From contig NZ_RBZW01000021.1 in the NCBI RefSeq assembly GCF_006543045.1, forward strand, positions 1 to 64,000: a stretch of DNA of 64,000 nt. The letters run 5' to 3'. Positions 25,884 to 34,976 of the stretch are shown here, piece by piece. The number at the start of each line of letters is the position of its first letter. Within the stretch, counting starts at the first letter, position 1. The notes under the pieces were generated by a model, which saw only the letters and a program-made list of their open reading frames with translations, was not told the DNA's origin and did not search any database. The translations under genes and the position numbers were made by a program. Origin of the DNA: Salinadaptatus halalkaliphilus. Lineage in GTDB: Archaea > Halobacteriota > Halobacteria > Halobacteriales > Natrialbaceae.

Positions 25884-27509
25884 GCCCTGGCGTCGCTCGG
25901 AAGCGGCCGGGCGACACTGCCTGCCCCACTCCTCGGTCGACCGCAGTACCCGTCCGGAACGTGACGCTGTCGACTCGCCGCCGTCGACGGCAACCGTTCC
26001 GTTGACGAGGACGTATTCGATGCCGTCGGCGAGTTGCATCGGTTCTTCGTAGGTACCACGTTCGCGGACCTGATCCAGATCGAACGCGACGAGATCGGCC
26101 TTGTACCCCGCCGCGATCCGACCTCGATCGGAGAGCCCCAGTATCGCAGCCGGCTGTCCTGCGGCCTTGTACACGGCGGTTTCGATCGGAAGCACCTCCC
26201 GCTCACGGACGTACCGCTCGAGTATGCGAGGAAACGCGCCGATAGCTCGCGGATGCGGTTTCCCGCCGAAAATGCCGTCGGTGCAGAACGTCCCGCGCGG
26301 GTCGGCCAGAAATCGCTCGATATCCTCCTCGGCCATGATGAAATCGACCATCGTCACGTCGAGTGCTTCCTCGAGGAGGAGATCGAACATCGCATCGATC
26401 GGTTCACAGTCGCGGTCGGCCGCGATCGCTGCGATCGTCCGGCCCTGGTTGCGTCCGCTCGCCGTCCGCGTGATCAGGATGTTTTCCCAGGTGCCGGCTG
26501 CGCGGGCGAGGTTCTCCCAGTCCCCGGGTGAGTCGATATCTGCCGCGATCTCAGTCCGAGTCTCATCGTCGCGGAGCCGCTCGAGCGTAGCGGCGGCGTC
26601 CCCGGTTCTGGCCCACGGCGGGAGCAGTGCCGATAGCATCGTCGATCCGGACGTGTAGGGGTACTGATCGAACGTCACGTGCTGACCGCGGTCGGCGGCG
26701 TCGTCGAAGAGGGCGAGGACGGCTTTGGAGGTCCCCCAGTTGTCCTCACCGCCGACTTTCAGGTGCGAGACGTGAGCGTGACAGCCACCCCGGTGACAGA
26801 TATCGAGGTAGCGATCGATCGATTCGACGACCCGGTCGGTTTCGTTCCAGACGTGTGAGACCATGAGCGTCTTCCGCTCGGCGAGTGTCTCTGCAAGCGC
26901 CACCAGTTCGTCGTCGCGAGCGTAGGAGCTCGGGGGGTAGATCATGCCGGTAGAGAGGCCGAAGGCACCGTCGTCGATCGCCGTCGTTAGTTCTGCCCGG
27001 AGTGATTCTACCTCGTCCCGCTCGAGTGGCCGATCCTCGAAGCCGGCCAGCAGCGACCGCAAGTTGCCATGCGGGGCGTAGTACGCGCAGTTGACACCGG
27101 GCGAGGCGGCCTCGAGTTGCTCGAGGTACTCGTCGACGGTCGTCCACTGCCAGGGGTCCTCGATAGTTCCGTCGAGCGGTCGAATGCGGTTTTCCCACTC
27201 ATCGGTCAGTTCCGAGGGGACGGGTGCCACGCTGACGCCGTCTTGACCGAGAACTTCGGTCGTTATCCCCTGTGATACGTTTTCGGCGGCAGTTGGTTTC
27301 TCGAACAGGCGGAGATCCGAGTGTGAGTGCATGTCGATAAAGCCCGGCGTGAGATACGCACCGTCGAGATCGATTTCGCGGGTCGCGCCTGTGGGAGTCT
27401 CGTCGACGCGACGGATCGTTTCTCCCTCGACGAGGACGTGTCCCGTCTGCGGGGTTCGACCCGTTCCGTCGACGATCGTTGCATTTTGAAACTCGATTCG
27501 GTCGTCCAT
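25866..27509 (-). CDS. N-acyl-D-amino-acid deacylase family amidohydrolase
   Basis: This 547-residue amidohydrolase belongs to the D-aminoacylase group. The metal motif HSHSD is at 61-65. Also present are GLSTGMIYPPSSYA, the HVSHLKV histidine, DQYPYTSGST, and the catalytic aspartate in CTDGIFGGKPHPRAIG. The position that is a metal-binding cysteine in classical D-aminoacylases (GNCG) is aspartate here (LGQDGVS, D90), as in a subgroup I recall from other organisms. It is divergent from the amidase gene; the palindrome lies between the two. The start at 27509 excludes a long unsupported extension. Confidence 0.85.
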   Translation of the reverse strand: MDDRIEFQNATIVDGTGRTPQTGHVLVEGETIRRVDETPTGATREIDLDGAYLTPGFIDMHSHSDLRLFEKPTAAENVSQGITTEVLGQDGVSVAPVPSELTDEWENRIRPLDGTIEDPWQWTTVDEYLEQLEAASPGVNCAYYAPHGNLRSLLAGFEDRPLERDEVESLRAELTTAIDDGAFGLSTGMIYPPSSYARDDELVALAETLAERKTLMVSHVWNETDRVVESIDRYLDICHRGGCHAHVSHLKVGGEDNWGTSKAVLALFDDAADRGQHVTFDQYPYTSGSTMLSALLPPWARTGDAAATLERLRDDETRTEIAADIDSPGDWENLARAAGTWENILITRTASGRNQGRTIAAIAADRDCEPIDAMFDLLLEEALDVTMVDFIMAEEDIERFLADPRGTFCTDGIFGGKPHPRAIGAFPRILERYVREREVLPIETAVYKAAGQPAAILGLSDRGRIAAGYKADLVAFDLDQVRERGTYEEPMQLADGIEYVLVNGTVAVDGGESTASRSGRVLRSTEEWGRQCRPAASERRQGLSVGE

Positions 27510-27546
27510 GTCTCGTCTTTCGTCGTGTCGGTAAAAGATCCGCCTC

Positions 27547-27560
27547 CCTCCCATGGGAGG
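27547..27560. promoter_or_regulatory. 14-base perfect palindrome, candidate operator copy 2
   Basis: This is the same CCTCCCATGGGAGG palindrome as at 24603, with the same flanking C on each side. It lies in the 91-base gap between the divergent aminoacylase and amidase genes, 44 bases from the first start codon and 48 bases (from its internal ATG) from the second. This position suits control of both promoters. Confidence 0.72.
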
Positions 27561-27600
27561 CTCCGCACTGAAACACCGAACTGACGAACCATCAGACCAC

Positions 27601-28839
27601 ATGACCGTAGCGATCGACGCCGATCGATTCAGACGCCGATTCGACGAATTCAACCAGATCGGGGCGACCGAACGGGGCGGCGTGAATCGTCCTGCACTCT
27701 CGGATGCGAACGAACGTGCACGCGACCAGCTCGTCGAATGGTTCGAGGAGGCGGGACTCACCGTTCGAATCGACGAGATGGGGAATCTGTTCGGTCGACG
27801 TGACGGAGCCGATCCCGATGCCGATCCGGTCCTGTTTGGTTCTCACGTCGACAGCCAGTACAACGGTGGTCAGTACGATGGCGTGATCGGCGTCCTCGGC
27901 GCACTGGAAGTAATCGAGACGCTCGAGGACGCCGATATCCGAACCGACCGCCCGCTCGAAGTCGTTTCCTGGAGCAACGAGGAAGGGGTTCGATTCCAGC
28001 CGGATATGCTCGGTAGCGGGGTCTACACGGACGTGTTCGATCTGGAGTACGCCTACGAACGAACGGACGACGACGATCTGAGCTTTCGAGAGGAACTCGA
28101 GCGGATCGGCTATCGCGGCGAGACGCCGTGTGAACACGACGATCTCCACAGTTACTACGAGATGCACGTCGAGCAGGGCCCCTATCTCCTCGAGAACGAC
28201 TGTAGTGTCGGGGTCGTCGAGGGCGTCTACGGCTTTTCCTGGATGAACGTCGCGTTCGACGGCAAAGCAGATCACGCCGGACCGACGCCGATGCACCTCC
28301 GGAACGACGCACTCGTCGCGACCAGTGACGTGATTCAGGCGGTCCGTCGGCTAACGGCGGTCGGTGGCCCGGATCTGGTAGGGACGGTCGGCTCCGTCGA
28401 GGTTTCGCCGAACTCGATCAACGTGATTCCCGAACGAGTCGAGTGTACCGTCGACTTTCGCTCCTACGACAACGCCGTCGTCGACGAGGCGGTCGCCCAG
28501 ATCGAACGCGAGATCGCGGCTGCAGCCGAACGCGAAGGGCTCGAGTACGAACTCGAGGAGATCATGCGCGTCGATGCCGACCCGTTCGACGACGACTGTC
28601 TCGAGCGAATCGAGGACGCGGCCCAGACGGTCGGTGCCGAGTATATGCGGATGACAAGCGGTGCGGGCCACGACGCGAATTATCTCAATACGATCTGTCC
28701 GACGGCGATGATTTTCGTTCCGAGCGAGGACGGGATTAGCCACACGGAAGACGAGTTCACCGAGTGGGACGATGTCGTCACGGGCACGAACGTCTTGCTC
28801 CACACGGTACTTGCAAGCGCTGGGGGTGATGGCCGATAG
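27601..28839 (+). CDS. Hydantoinase/carbamoylase-family amidase (M20-like zinc hydrolase)
   Basis: This 412-residue enzyme resembles N-carbamoyl-L-amino-acid hydrolases and allantoate amidohydrolases. The metal motifs are GSHVDS (H82, D84), YDGVIGV (D93), NEEGVRF (E127-E128), and the HVEQGPYL histidine. The dimerisation domain has DHAGPTPM and RNDA, and near the end GAGHDA and the ISHTEDE histidine are present. It would cleave carbamoyl or related amide bonds. The start at 27601 gives the family's N-terminus and lies 48 bases after the palindrome's ATG. Confidence 0.88.
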   Translation: MTVAIDADRFRRRFDEFNQIGATERGGVNRPALSDANERARDQLVEWFEEAGLTVRIDEMGNLFGRRDGADPDADPVLFGSHVDSQYNGGQYDGVIGVLGALEVIETLEDADIRTDRPLEVVSWSNEEGVRFQPDMLGSGVYTDVFDLEYAYERTDDDDLSFREELERIGYRGETPCEHDDLHSYYEMHVEQGPYLLENDCSVGVVEGVYGFSWMNVAFDGKADHAGPTPMHLRNDALVATSDVIQAVRRLTAVGGPDLVGTVGSVEVSPNSINVIPERVECTVDFRSYDNAVVDEAVAQIEREIAAAAEREGLEYELEEIMRVDADPFDDDCLERIEDAAQTVGAEYMRMTSGAGHDANYLNTICPTAMIFVPSEDGISHTEDEFTEWDDVVTGTNVLLHTVLASAGGDGR

Positions 28840-29113
28840 GACAAATCGGTGCCATCGCAGCAGGAGGATTTACTCGACTCCGTTAGCTCCGACACTATGA
28901 CAACTTTCGTATCTATTAGTATAGCCATATCTAAATTTATGTAATCAAATTTTCTTGCCCCATCCCACTCAGTTTGAAGATACACGCATAATAGCGGCTA
29001 ATCGAAAACAATCAACCACCTATTACACCTATTAATCTCTAGTCTCATCTGATTTGAGATGCGATTCTAGACGAAAGAGTTAACTATGTATGTTCTAACT
29101 ACTATATTGTAAT
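28840..29113. other. AT-rich intergenic region before the ABC transporter
   Basis: This stretch of about 270 bases is clearly richer in A and T than its surroundings. It contains the ABC operon promoter region, with TATA-like patches near 29085-29105, and a weak 5-base inverted repeat TCTCA/TGAGA near 29043-29059. I see no copy of the palindrome found upstream of the enzyme genes. Confidence 0.45.
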
Positions 29114-30832
29114 ATGACAGAATCGAGGCGATCGATACTGAAGAAGATGGGTGCAACGGGCGTATCACTGGGGACGGTATCGATAGCAGGCTGTTTCGGC
29201 GGCGAACAAGAGACCGAGGAGTACGATCGACCGGTCGAGGAAGACCTGCCCGAAGAGCGCCGTATCGAGAGGACGTTCGAACACATGGCGTACACGGAGG
29301 AGTACAGTCCGAACCGATACGCGACGAACGAACTCGTGGTCGAAACCGTCGGCGACGTGCTCGGCATCGACTACGAGATGGATATCGGTGAGGCATCCGT
29401 GCTCGACGACCGCGAGGCCGAAGGCGACTTCGACTTCTTTACGTACACTTGGGAATCGGAGCAGGGCGGGGACCCGGACAACGTGATCACGTTTCGGTAC
29501 CACAGCGACGGCCAGCGAAACTTCGGCGGGTACTCGAACGAGGAGTACGACGAAATCGCCGAGCAGTCCCGTCAGGAGTACGACGAGGATGCACGCCAAG
29601 AGCTCATCTACGAAGCACAGGAGCTCATCGGCGAACTCCGCTGGGAGAGCCAGTACCTCTACAACGAGGGCCTATACGGCTACAACACGGACGTCGTCGA
29701 CGAGGATTCCGTCATCGTCGACGGTCGCCTGCGTGGAACCTGGGTTACCTGGACCGAGATCGAGCCGGGACCGGAAAACGACGACGGGATGGTTGCGACG
29801 AACAACTGGGACGCGACGAACCAGCTCAACCCGTTCGACCAGATGACCATCGGCCCGGCCCGAAACGTCACGCCGACGCTCCTCATGCACGATACCTTCA
29901 TCCGGTACACCGAGGAGTACGAACAGGTCAACTGGATCGCCGAGGACATCGAGACCGTCGACGATACGACGATTGTCGTCGAAATCAGCGACGAGTTCGA
30001 GTTCCACGACGGCGAACCCCTCACGGTCGAGGATGTCCTCTGGACGTACGAGACGATCCTCGAGACCGAACCCGCCGCCTACCTCACGTCAGTTACCGAC
30101 CCGCTCGAGTCGATCGAGCAAACCGGTGACAACGAAGTCACGTTCCACCTCGAAGAGCCCTACGTGCCGTTCACGACGCTCACGTTCTGGCAGACGCCGA
30201 TCCTTCCCGCTCACTACTGGGAAGAAATCCTCGACGAGACTGACAACCACGACACGCCGTGGGAAGTGTCGTTCGGCGACGACAGACCAATCGTCGGTAG
30301 CGGTCCGTTCGAGTACGAAAGTTGGGATCAGGGCGAACAGTTTATCCAGACGGCCAACCACGACCACCCGATTGCGCCGCCGAACATCGAAACCCGCGTC
30401 CAGCGGCCACTAAGTTCCTCTGCAGCCGAACTCGAGGCGCTGGAACAGGGCGAGTACGGCTACCTCGACTACTGGTTCGGCAACAACGAGGAGTTAGCCG
30501 ACCGAATTGAGGACGAACCTCACCTCGGTATGTCGGCCGAGCTCGACAACATGCGCGAGGCGACGTGGATGAACGTCGAGGAGCCACCGCTGGATGATGT
30601 TCCCTTCCGCCAGGCCTATCACGCCGTCGTAGCCGATCTTCAGCCGGTATTCGTCGAGGAGATCTACGATGGCTACGGCGAGACGGGTCACTCGCCGATT
30701 ACCCCGATGATCGAGTTCTGGCACAATCCCGACGTTCCCGGCTTCGAGGGCGGTCCGGAGACCGCTATCGAGATCCTCGCCGATGCAGGCTACGTGTGGG
30801 ACGAGGACGGGAACCTCTACGCACCCGAATAA
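29114..30832 (+). CDS. Peptide-type ABC transporter binding lipoprotein, apparently circularly permuted
   Basis: This 572-residue family 5 solute-binding protein has a Tat-type signal (SRRSILK) and a lipobox ending in C27. The segment that normally lies near the C-terminus comes first: DPDN at 120-123, GGYSNEEYDE at 138-147 and the following helix. The normal N-terminal lobe comes second: FHDGEPLTVEDV at 297-308, then VGSGPFEYESWD. The protein ends with AIEILADAGY, which in ordinary members is followed by the segment found here at 50-215. It is the first gene of a five-gene Dpp/Opp operon. Confidence 0.82.
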   Translation: MTESRRSILKKMGATGVSLGTVSIAGCFGGEQETEEYDRPVEEDLPEERRIERTFEHMAYTEEYSPNRYATNELVVETVGDVLGIDYEMDIGEASVLDDREAEGDFDFFTYTWESEQGGDPDNVITFRYHSDGQRNFGGYSNEEYDEIAEQSRQEYDEDARQELIYEAQELIGELRWESQYLYNEGLYGYNTDVVDEDSVIVDGRLRGTWVTWTEIEPGPENDDGMVATNNWDATNQLNPFDQMTIGPARNVTPTLLMHDTFIRYTEEYEQVNWIAEDIETVDDTTIVVEISDEFEFHDGEPLTVEDVLWTYETILETEPAAYLTSVTDPLESIEQTGDNEVTFHLEEPYVPFTTLTFWQTPILPAHYWEEILDETDNHDTPWEVSFGDDRPIVGSGPFEYESWDQGEQFIQTANHDHPIAPPNIETRVQRPLSSSAAELEALEQGEYGYLDYWFGNNEELADRIEDEPHLGMSAELDNMREATWMNVEEPPLDDVPFRQAYHAVVADLQPVFVEEIYDGYGETGHSPITPMIEFWHNPDVPGFEGGPETAIEILADAGYVWDEDGNLYAPE

Positions 30833-30854
30833 CGGCACCGATATCTCTATACCT

Positions 30855-31844
30855 ATGCTAAACCGAAAATATCTGTTGCAACGGCTGGCGCTGATGGGGA
30901 TTTCGCTCTTTATCGTCGTTACACTCTTGTTTTTCCTTTTTCGACAGATTCCAGGCGGACCGACCGCGATGATGGCTCCGGGTGCGCTCCCGGAAGACGT
31001 TCGACAACAGGTGATCGAAGAACACGGCCTCAACGAGCCGTTGTGGCGTCAGTACGTACTGTTCATGACCAACCTGGTCCAGGGGGATCTGGGTTACTCG
31101 TTTTACTACGGCCAGCCAGTCTCGTCGATGATCGCGAGTCGTGTCGTCAACACTCTCGCACTGATGATCAGCGCAATCCTGATCTCCTACACGCTGGGCA
31201 TCTATCTCGGTGCACACCTGGGCTGGATCCGCGGCACTACCCTCGAGCGCGTCGAGATGGTCATCGTGCTGATCGCCCGTTCGACGCCGGTGTTTTTTAT
31301 GGGCCTGTTCTTGCTGTACATCTTCTCGTTTCAGTTGGGGTGGTTCCCCGTCGGCGGGATGCGTAGCGTCGGCGCGTCAGCTGATGGCGCGTTTCAGACG
31401 TTTTTCTCGATCGATTTCTTCCACCACCTCGTCTTACCTGTCGTCTCGTTGTCGCTATTTTACACGGGGCTCCCACTGTTGTTGATGCGAAACAACATGC
31501 TCGAGGTCATCACCGAGGAGTACATCGAAACGGCACAGGCGAAGGGACTGTCCCGGCGACGAATCGTCTTCGTTCACGCGGCACGGAACGCGATTTTGCC
31601 CGTCGTCACCGCTTTCGCGGTTGCTATCGGGTTTTCGATCGGCGGACAGGTACTCATCGAGACGGTCTTTTCTTGGCCTGGCCTCGGTCGGGAGATGGTC
31701 GATTCGGCGACAAGAAACGACTATCCCATGGCCCAGGGGACGTTCCTGTTGCTTGCAACGCTCGTCATTACGATGAATTTCGTTGCGGATATCCTGTATA
31801 CGTACCTGGATCCGCGGGTCAGCGTCGACGGTGAATCCGAGTGA
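30855..31844 (+). CDS. ABC transporter permease, DppB/OppB type
   Basis: This 329-residue permease has six membrane helices. The N-terminal GGPTAMMAPGALPEDVRQQV region and the cytoplasmic EAA loop EEYIETAQAKGLSRRRIVF are typical of the first permease of di- and oligopeptide systems. It follows the binding protein after a 22-base gap and pairs with the next permease. The start at 30855 removes an unsupported upstream extension into the binding-protein gene. Confidence 0.92.
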   Translation: MLNRKYLLQRLALMGISLFIVVTLLFFLFRQIPGGPTAMMAPGALPEDVRQQVIEEHGLNEPLWRQYVLFMTNLVQGDLGYSFYYGQPVSSMIASRVVNTLALMISAILISYTLGIYLGAHLGWIRGTTLERVEMVIVLIARSTPVFFMGLFLLYIFSFQLGWFPVGGMRSVGASADGAFQTFFSIDFFHHLVLPVVSLSLFYTGLPLLLMRNNMLEVITEEYIETAQAKGLSRRRIVFVHAARNAILPVVTAFAVAIGFSIGGQVLIETVFSWPGLGREMVDSATRNDYPMAQGTFLLLATLVITMNFVADILYTYLDPRVSVDGESE

Positions 31845-31848
31845 TACG

Positions 31849-32778
31849 ATGAGTGATACAAACGCGACTGCAACCGAATCGACTACCGACGGCAGCAGGC
31901 GCCGACAGCGGCTTCGGCGACTCGGCGAAACGCTCGCCAGTCAGGCGAAAACCGTCTGGCGGTCGAAGATGGCTGTCTTCGGTATCTGTCTGATTCTGGC
32001 GTTTACGCTGATGGCGGTTACAGCGCCGTTTATCGCGCCCTACGAACCGAACGAACGTCAGTACGCAGACGACGGCTCCTGGAAGACGATGGAATCACCG
32101 TCGGCCGAGCATCCGCTTGGAACGACCGACGATGGCTACGACGTGCTCTCCCAGCTTATTTGGGGGTCACAGATTGCGATGTTCGTCGGCTATCTCGGGG
32201 CGTTCATGGTCGCCGTGATCGGGACTGGTGCGGGGGTGGTCGCCGGCTACTACGGCGGGCTGGTTGACGAGGGTGTCATGCGGTTCGTCGACATCCTCTA
32301 CGGACTGCCGTTTATCCCCTTCGTCATCGTCATCGCGACGATCTTCGGCGCCAGTGTCTGGAACGTCATCTTCGGGATCGCGCTCTTGTACTGGCTGACG
32401 ACTGCCAGAGTGGTTCGCTCCGAGGTCCTCTCGATCAAAGAGCGCCCGTACATCGAAGCTGCGAAGGCGGCCGGTGCATCCAACCTCCGGATCATGCGCG
32501 TTCACATCGTGCCGAACGTGCTCCCGCTATCGGCACTGTACGCCGCCATCGCGGTCGGCTACTCGATCACCGCACAGGCAAGTATCGCGTTCCTCGGATT
32601 TAGCGATCCAACGGTTCCCTCCTGGGGCGTCATGCTTCAACGAGTGTTCAATCAGCAAGGACTCGATGCCTGGTGGTGGTTCCTACCGCCGGGCATCTCG
32701 ATCACGCTGGTCGTGCTCGGCGCGTATCTAGCGGGACGAGGATACGACGAGATCGTCAATCCGCAGTTACAGCAGTAG
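31849..32778 (+). CDS. ABC transporter permease, DppC/OppC type
   Basis: This 309-residue permease has a charged N-terminal tail followed by six helices. The family start (WRSKMAVFGICLIL) and the EAA loop RPYIEAAKAAGASNLRIM identify it as the second permease of a peptide-type ABC importer. The gap to the previous stop is four bases, which supports co-translation. Confidence 0.92.
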   Translation: MSDTNATATESTTDGSRRRQRLRRLGETLASQAKTVWRSKMAVFGICLILAFTLMAVTAPFIAPYEPNERQYADDGSWKTMESPSAEHPLGTTDDGYDVLSQLIWGSQIAMFVGYLGAFMVAVIGTGAGVVAGYYGGLVDEGVMRFVDILYGLPFIPFVIVIATIFGASVWNVIFGIALLYWLTTARVVRSEVLSIKERPYIEAAKAAGASNLRIMRVHIVPNVLPLSALYAAIAVGYSITAQASIAFLGFSDPTVPSWGVMLQRVFNQQGLDAWWWFLPPGISITLVVLGAYLAGRGYDEIVNPQLQQ

Positions 32779-32798
32779 ACCAACCCAATCGAAGACCT

Positions 32799-33863
32799 AT
32801 GAGTACGATCGAATTCACGGACGATGCGCCGCTGCTTTCCGTAGACGGCGTGAGTATCGAGTACGAAACGAGAGATGGTGGCCGGTTACGGGCGATCGAC
32901 GATCTGAGCTTCGAGATCGACACCGACGAAATTCTCGGCCTGATCGGGGAAAGCGGCTGTGGAAAGAGTACCGTCGCAAAGGCTGTGCTCGGTCTCTTGC
33001 CCCGAAACGGCTACGTCGTCGACGGCGAGATCCAGTTTCGCGGCGTCGATCTGACGACACTGGACACCACCGAGCTCAACCAAGTGCGGTGGCAACACGT
33101 CTCGCTGATCAGCCAGGGAGCGATGAACTCGCTCAACCCTGTTCATCGAATCTCCGATCAGATAATCGAGGCCATTCAGAACCACGACGATGTCTCGAAC
33201 GAAGACGCTCGAGCGCGCGTCGCGGAGCTGTTCGAACTCGTCGGACTGGATCCCGATCGGATGGACGACTACCCCCATCAGTTCAGCGGTGGAATGCGAC
33301 AACGGGCCTACATCGCGATGGCGCTGGTTCACGATCCGTCGCTGATCATCGCCGACGAACCGACGACGGCACTCGACGTGATCGTTCAAGATCAGATTCT
33401 GAAGCGGCTTAAGGAGTTACAAGACGAGTTCGACCTCTCGATCTTGCTCATCACACACGACATCAGCGTCGTCGCCGAAACGTGCGATCGGATGGGCGTG
33501 ATGTACGCCGGCAAGCTGATGGAGTACGGCAATCTGCGGTCGATCTTCGACGCGCCGTACAACCCATACACGCTCGGGTTGAAAAACGCGTTCCCGTCGC
33601 TGACCGGCGACCAGCAGGATCTGATCAGCATTCCTGGTAGCCCGCCCGACCTCTCGGAGGTTCCCGCTGGCTGTCGGTTCGTCGAGCGCTGTCCGTTCGC
33701 AACCGAGACGTGTACCACGTCGCATCCGCCCCTCGAGAACGTGGGTGCGGATCACCACTCGGCGTGTTATCGCCACGAGGACATCGAACAGTTGCGCGAG
33801 CAAGCACAACTGCGAGAGAGTTGGCACCGAGACGGGAGCCAACCGACTATCGAACAGCACTAA
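32799..33863 (+). CDS. ABC transporter ATP-binding protein, DppD/OppD type
   Basis: This 354-residue ATPase has Walker A GESGCGKST (about 50-58), the signature FSGGMRQR and Walker B LIIADEPTTALD. The C-terminal extension with the cysteine cluster CRFVERCPFATETC is that of the oligopeptide/dipeptide transporter family, which in some members binds an iron-sulfur cluster. It works with the next ATPase and the two permeases. Confidence 0.93.
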   Translation: MSTIEFTDDAPLLSVDGVSIEYETRDGGRLRAIDDLSFEIDTDEILGLIGESGCGKSTVAKAVLGLLPRNGYVVDGEIQFRGVDLTTLDTTELNQVRWQHVSLISQGAMNSLNPVHRISDQIIEAIQNHDDVSNEDARARVAELFELVGLDPDRMDDYPHQFSGGMRQRAYIAMALVHDPSLIIADEPTTALDVIVQDQILKRLKELQDEFDLSILLITHDISVVAETCDRMGVMYAGKLMEYGNLRSIFDAPYNPYTLGLKNAFPSLTGDQQDLISIPGSPPDLSEVPAGCRFVERCPFATETCTTSHPPLENVGADHHSACYRHEDIEQLREQAQLRESWHRDGSQPTIEQH

Positions 33864-33864
33864 C

Positions 33865-34959
33865 ATGTCTGAATCACATAATTTGGGTCCGGAATCACCG
33901 CCGCCGAGCGATCGAGAGTCCGCTCCCATCATGTCCTGTACCAAACTCGAGCAGTACTTTCCCGTCGAGCAAGGACTCGTCGACACGCTCACCGGGGCCG
34001 AACGGGAGTACGTCAAAGCCGTCGATGGCGTCGATCTCGAGATCGAAACGGGCGAAATCGTCGGTCTCGCCGGCGAGTCAGGCTGTGGCAAGACCACGTT
34101 CGGCAAGACGCTCATCCGGCTTCTCGATCCGACCGGCGGCTCGATTCGATTCAACGGTAACGACGTAACGACCATCTCCGGCAGCGAACTGCAGGAGTTT
34201 CGCCGGAACGTCCAGATCATCTTTCAGGATCCGTTCGAGAGCCTCAACCCTCGACTCACGATACGCGACGCCGTGCGGGAGCCACTGGACATCCATGGAA
34301 TCGGCGATCGGGAGCAACGCCGTGCACGGGTCATCGAGGCGCTCGAGCGAGCGGAGTTACGACCCGCGACCGAGTTTCTCGATCGGTATCCACACCAGTT
34401 GAGCGGCGGACAGAAACAACGCGTCGCGATCGCTCGAGCGCTGGTGCTCGAACCGGAGTTCATCCTGGCCGACGAACCCGTTTCGATGCTCGACGTGAGC
34501 ATTCGTGCCGGCGTGTTGAACCTTCTCGAACGGCTCAACGAGGAACTGGGGATCACGATGCTGTTCATCAGCCACGACCTCTCGCTGTTGCGACAGGTAT
34601 GCGATCGGATCGGGATCATGTACCTCGGGCGGGTCGTCGAACTCGGCGATACCGAATCGGTCATCCAGGAACCGACACATCCCTACGCCAGGGCGTTGCT
34701 CTCGGCTGCGCCCGAACCCGACCCGTTCGCTGATCGGGATCACACGGAGTTACAGGGATCGATTCCAGATCCGATTGACCTCCCGACTGGCTGTCGGTTC
34801 AAAGATCGCTGTCCCGAACGGGAGGCCATCTGCGACCACGTCGACCCACCGTTGCTCGAGGTCGAGTCCGACAAGAGCGTCGCGTGTCATCCGTACTATG
34901 ACACCGCTGATCGAGAGCGGCTCGAACAGCAGTTCGACGATGCGGACAGCGATACGTAG
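33865..34959 (+). CDS. ABC transporter ATP-binding protein, DppF/OppF type
   Basis: This 364-residue ATPase begins one base after the previous stop. Walker A is GESGCGKTT (about 70-78), the signature is LSGGQKQR and Walker B is FILADEPVSMLD. The C-terminal cysteine cluster CRFKDRCPEREAIC is present. With the preceding genes it completes a peptide-type importer, probably for peptides or acylated amino acids that the neighbouring hydrolases process. Confidence 0.93.
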   Translation: MSESHNLGPESPPPSDRESAPIMSCTKLEQYFPVEQGLVDTLTGAEREYVKAVDGVDLEIETGEIVGLAGESGCGKTTFGKTLIRLLDPTGGSIRFNGNDVTTISGSELQEFRRNVQIIFQDPFESLNPRLTIRDAVREPLDIHGIGDREQRRARVIEALERAELRPATEFLDRYPHQLSGGQKQRVAIARALVLEPEFILADEPVSMLDVSIRAGVLNLLERLNEELGITMLFISHDLSLLRQVCDRIGIMYLGRVVELGDTESVIQEPTHPYARALLSAAPEPDPFADRDHTELQGSIPDPIDLPTGCRFKDRCPEREAICDHVDPPLLEVESDKSVACHPYYDTADRERLEQQFDDADSDT

Positions 34960-34976
34960 GCGGCGAGCAATCTACC

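Noticed and set aside
29043-29059. TCTCA/TGAGA inverted repeat before the ABC operon
   Set aside because: Only five bases per arm in an AT-rich region; could easily be chance and does not match the palindrome before the enzyme genes.
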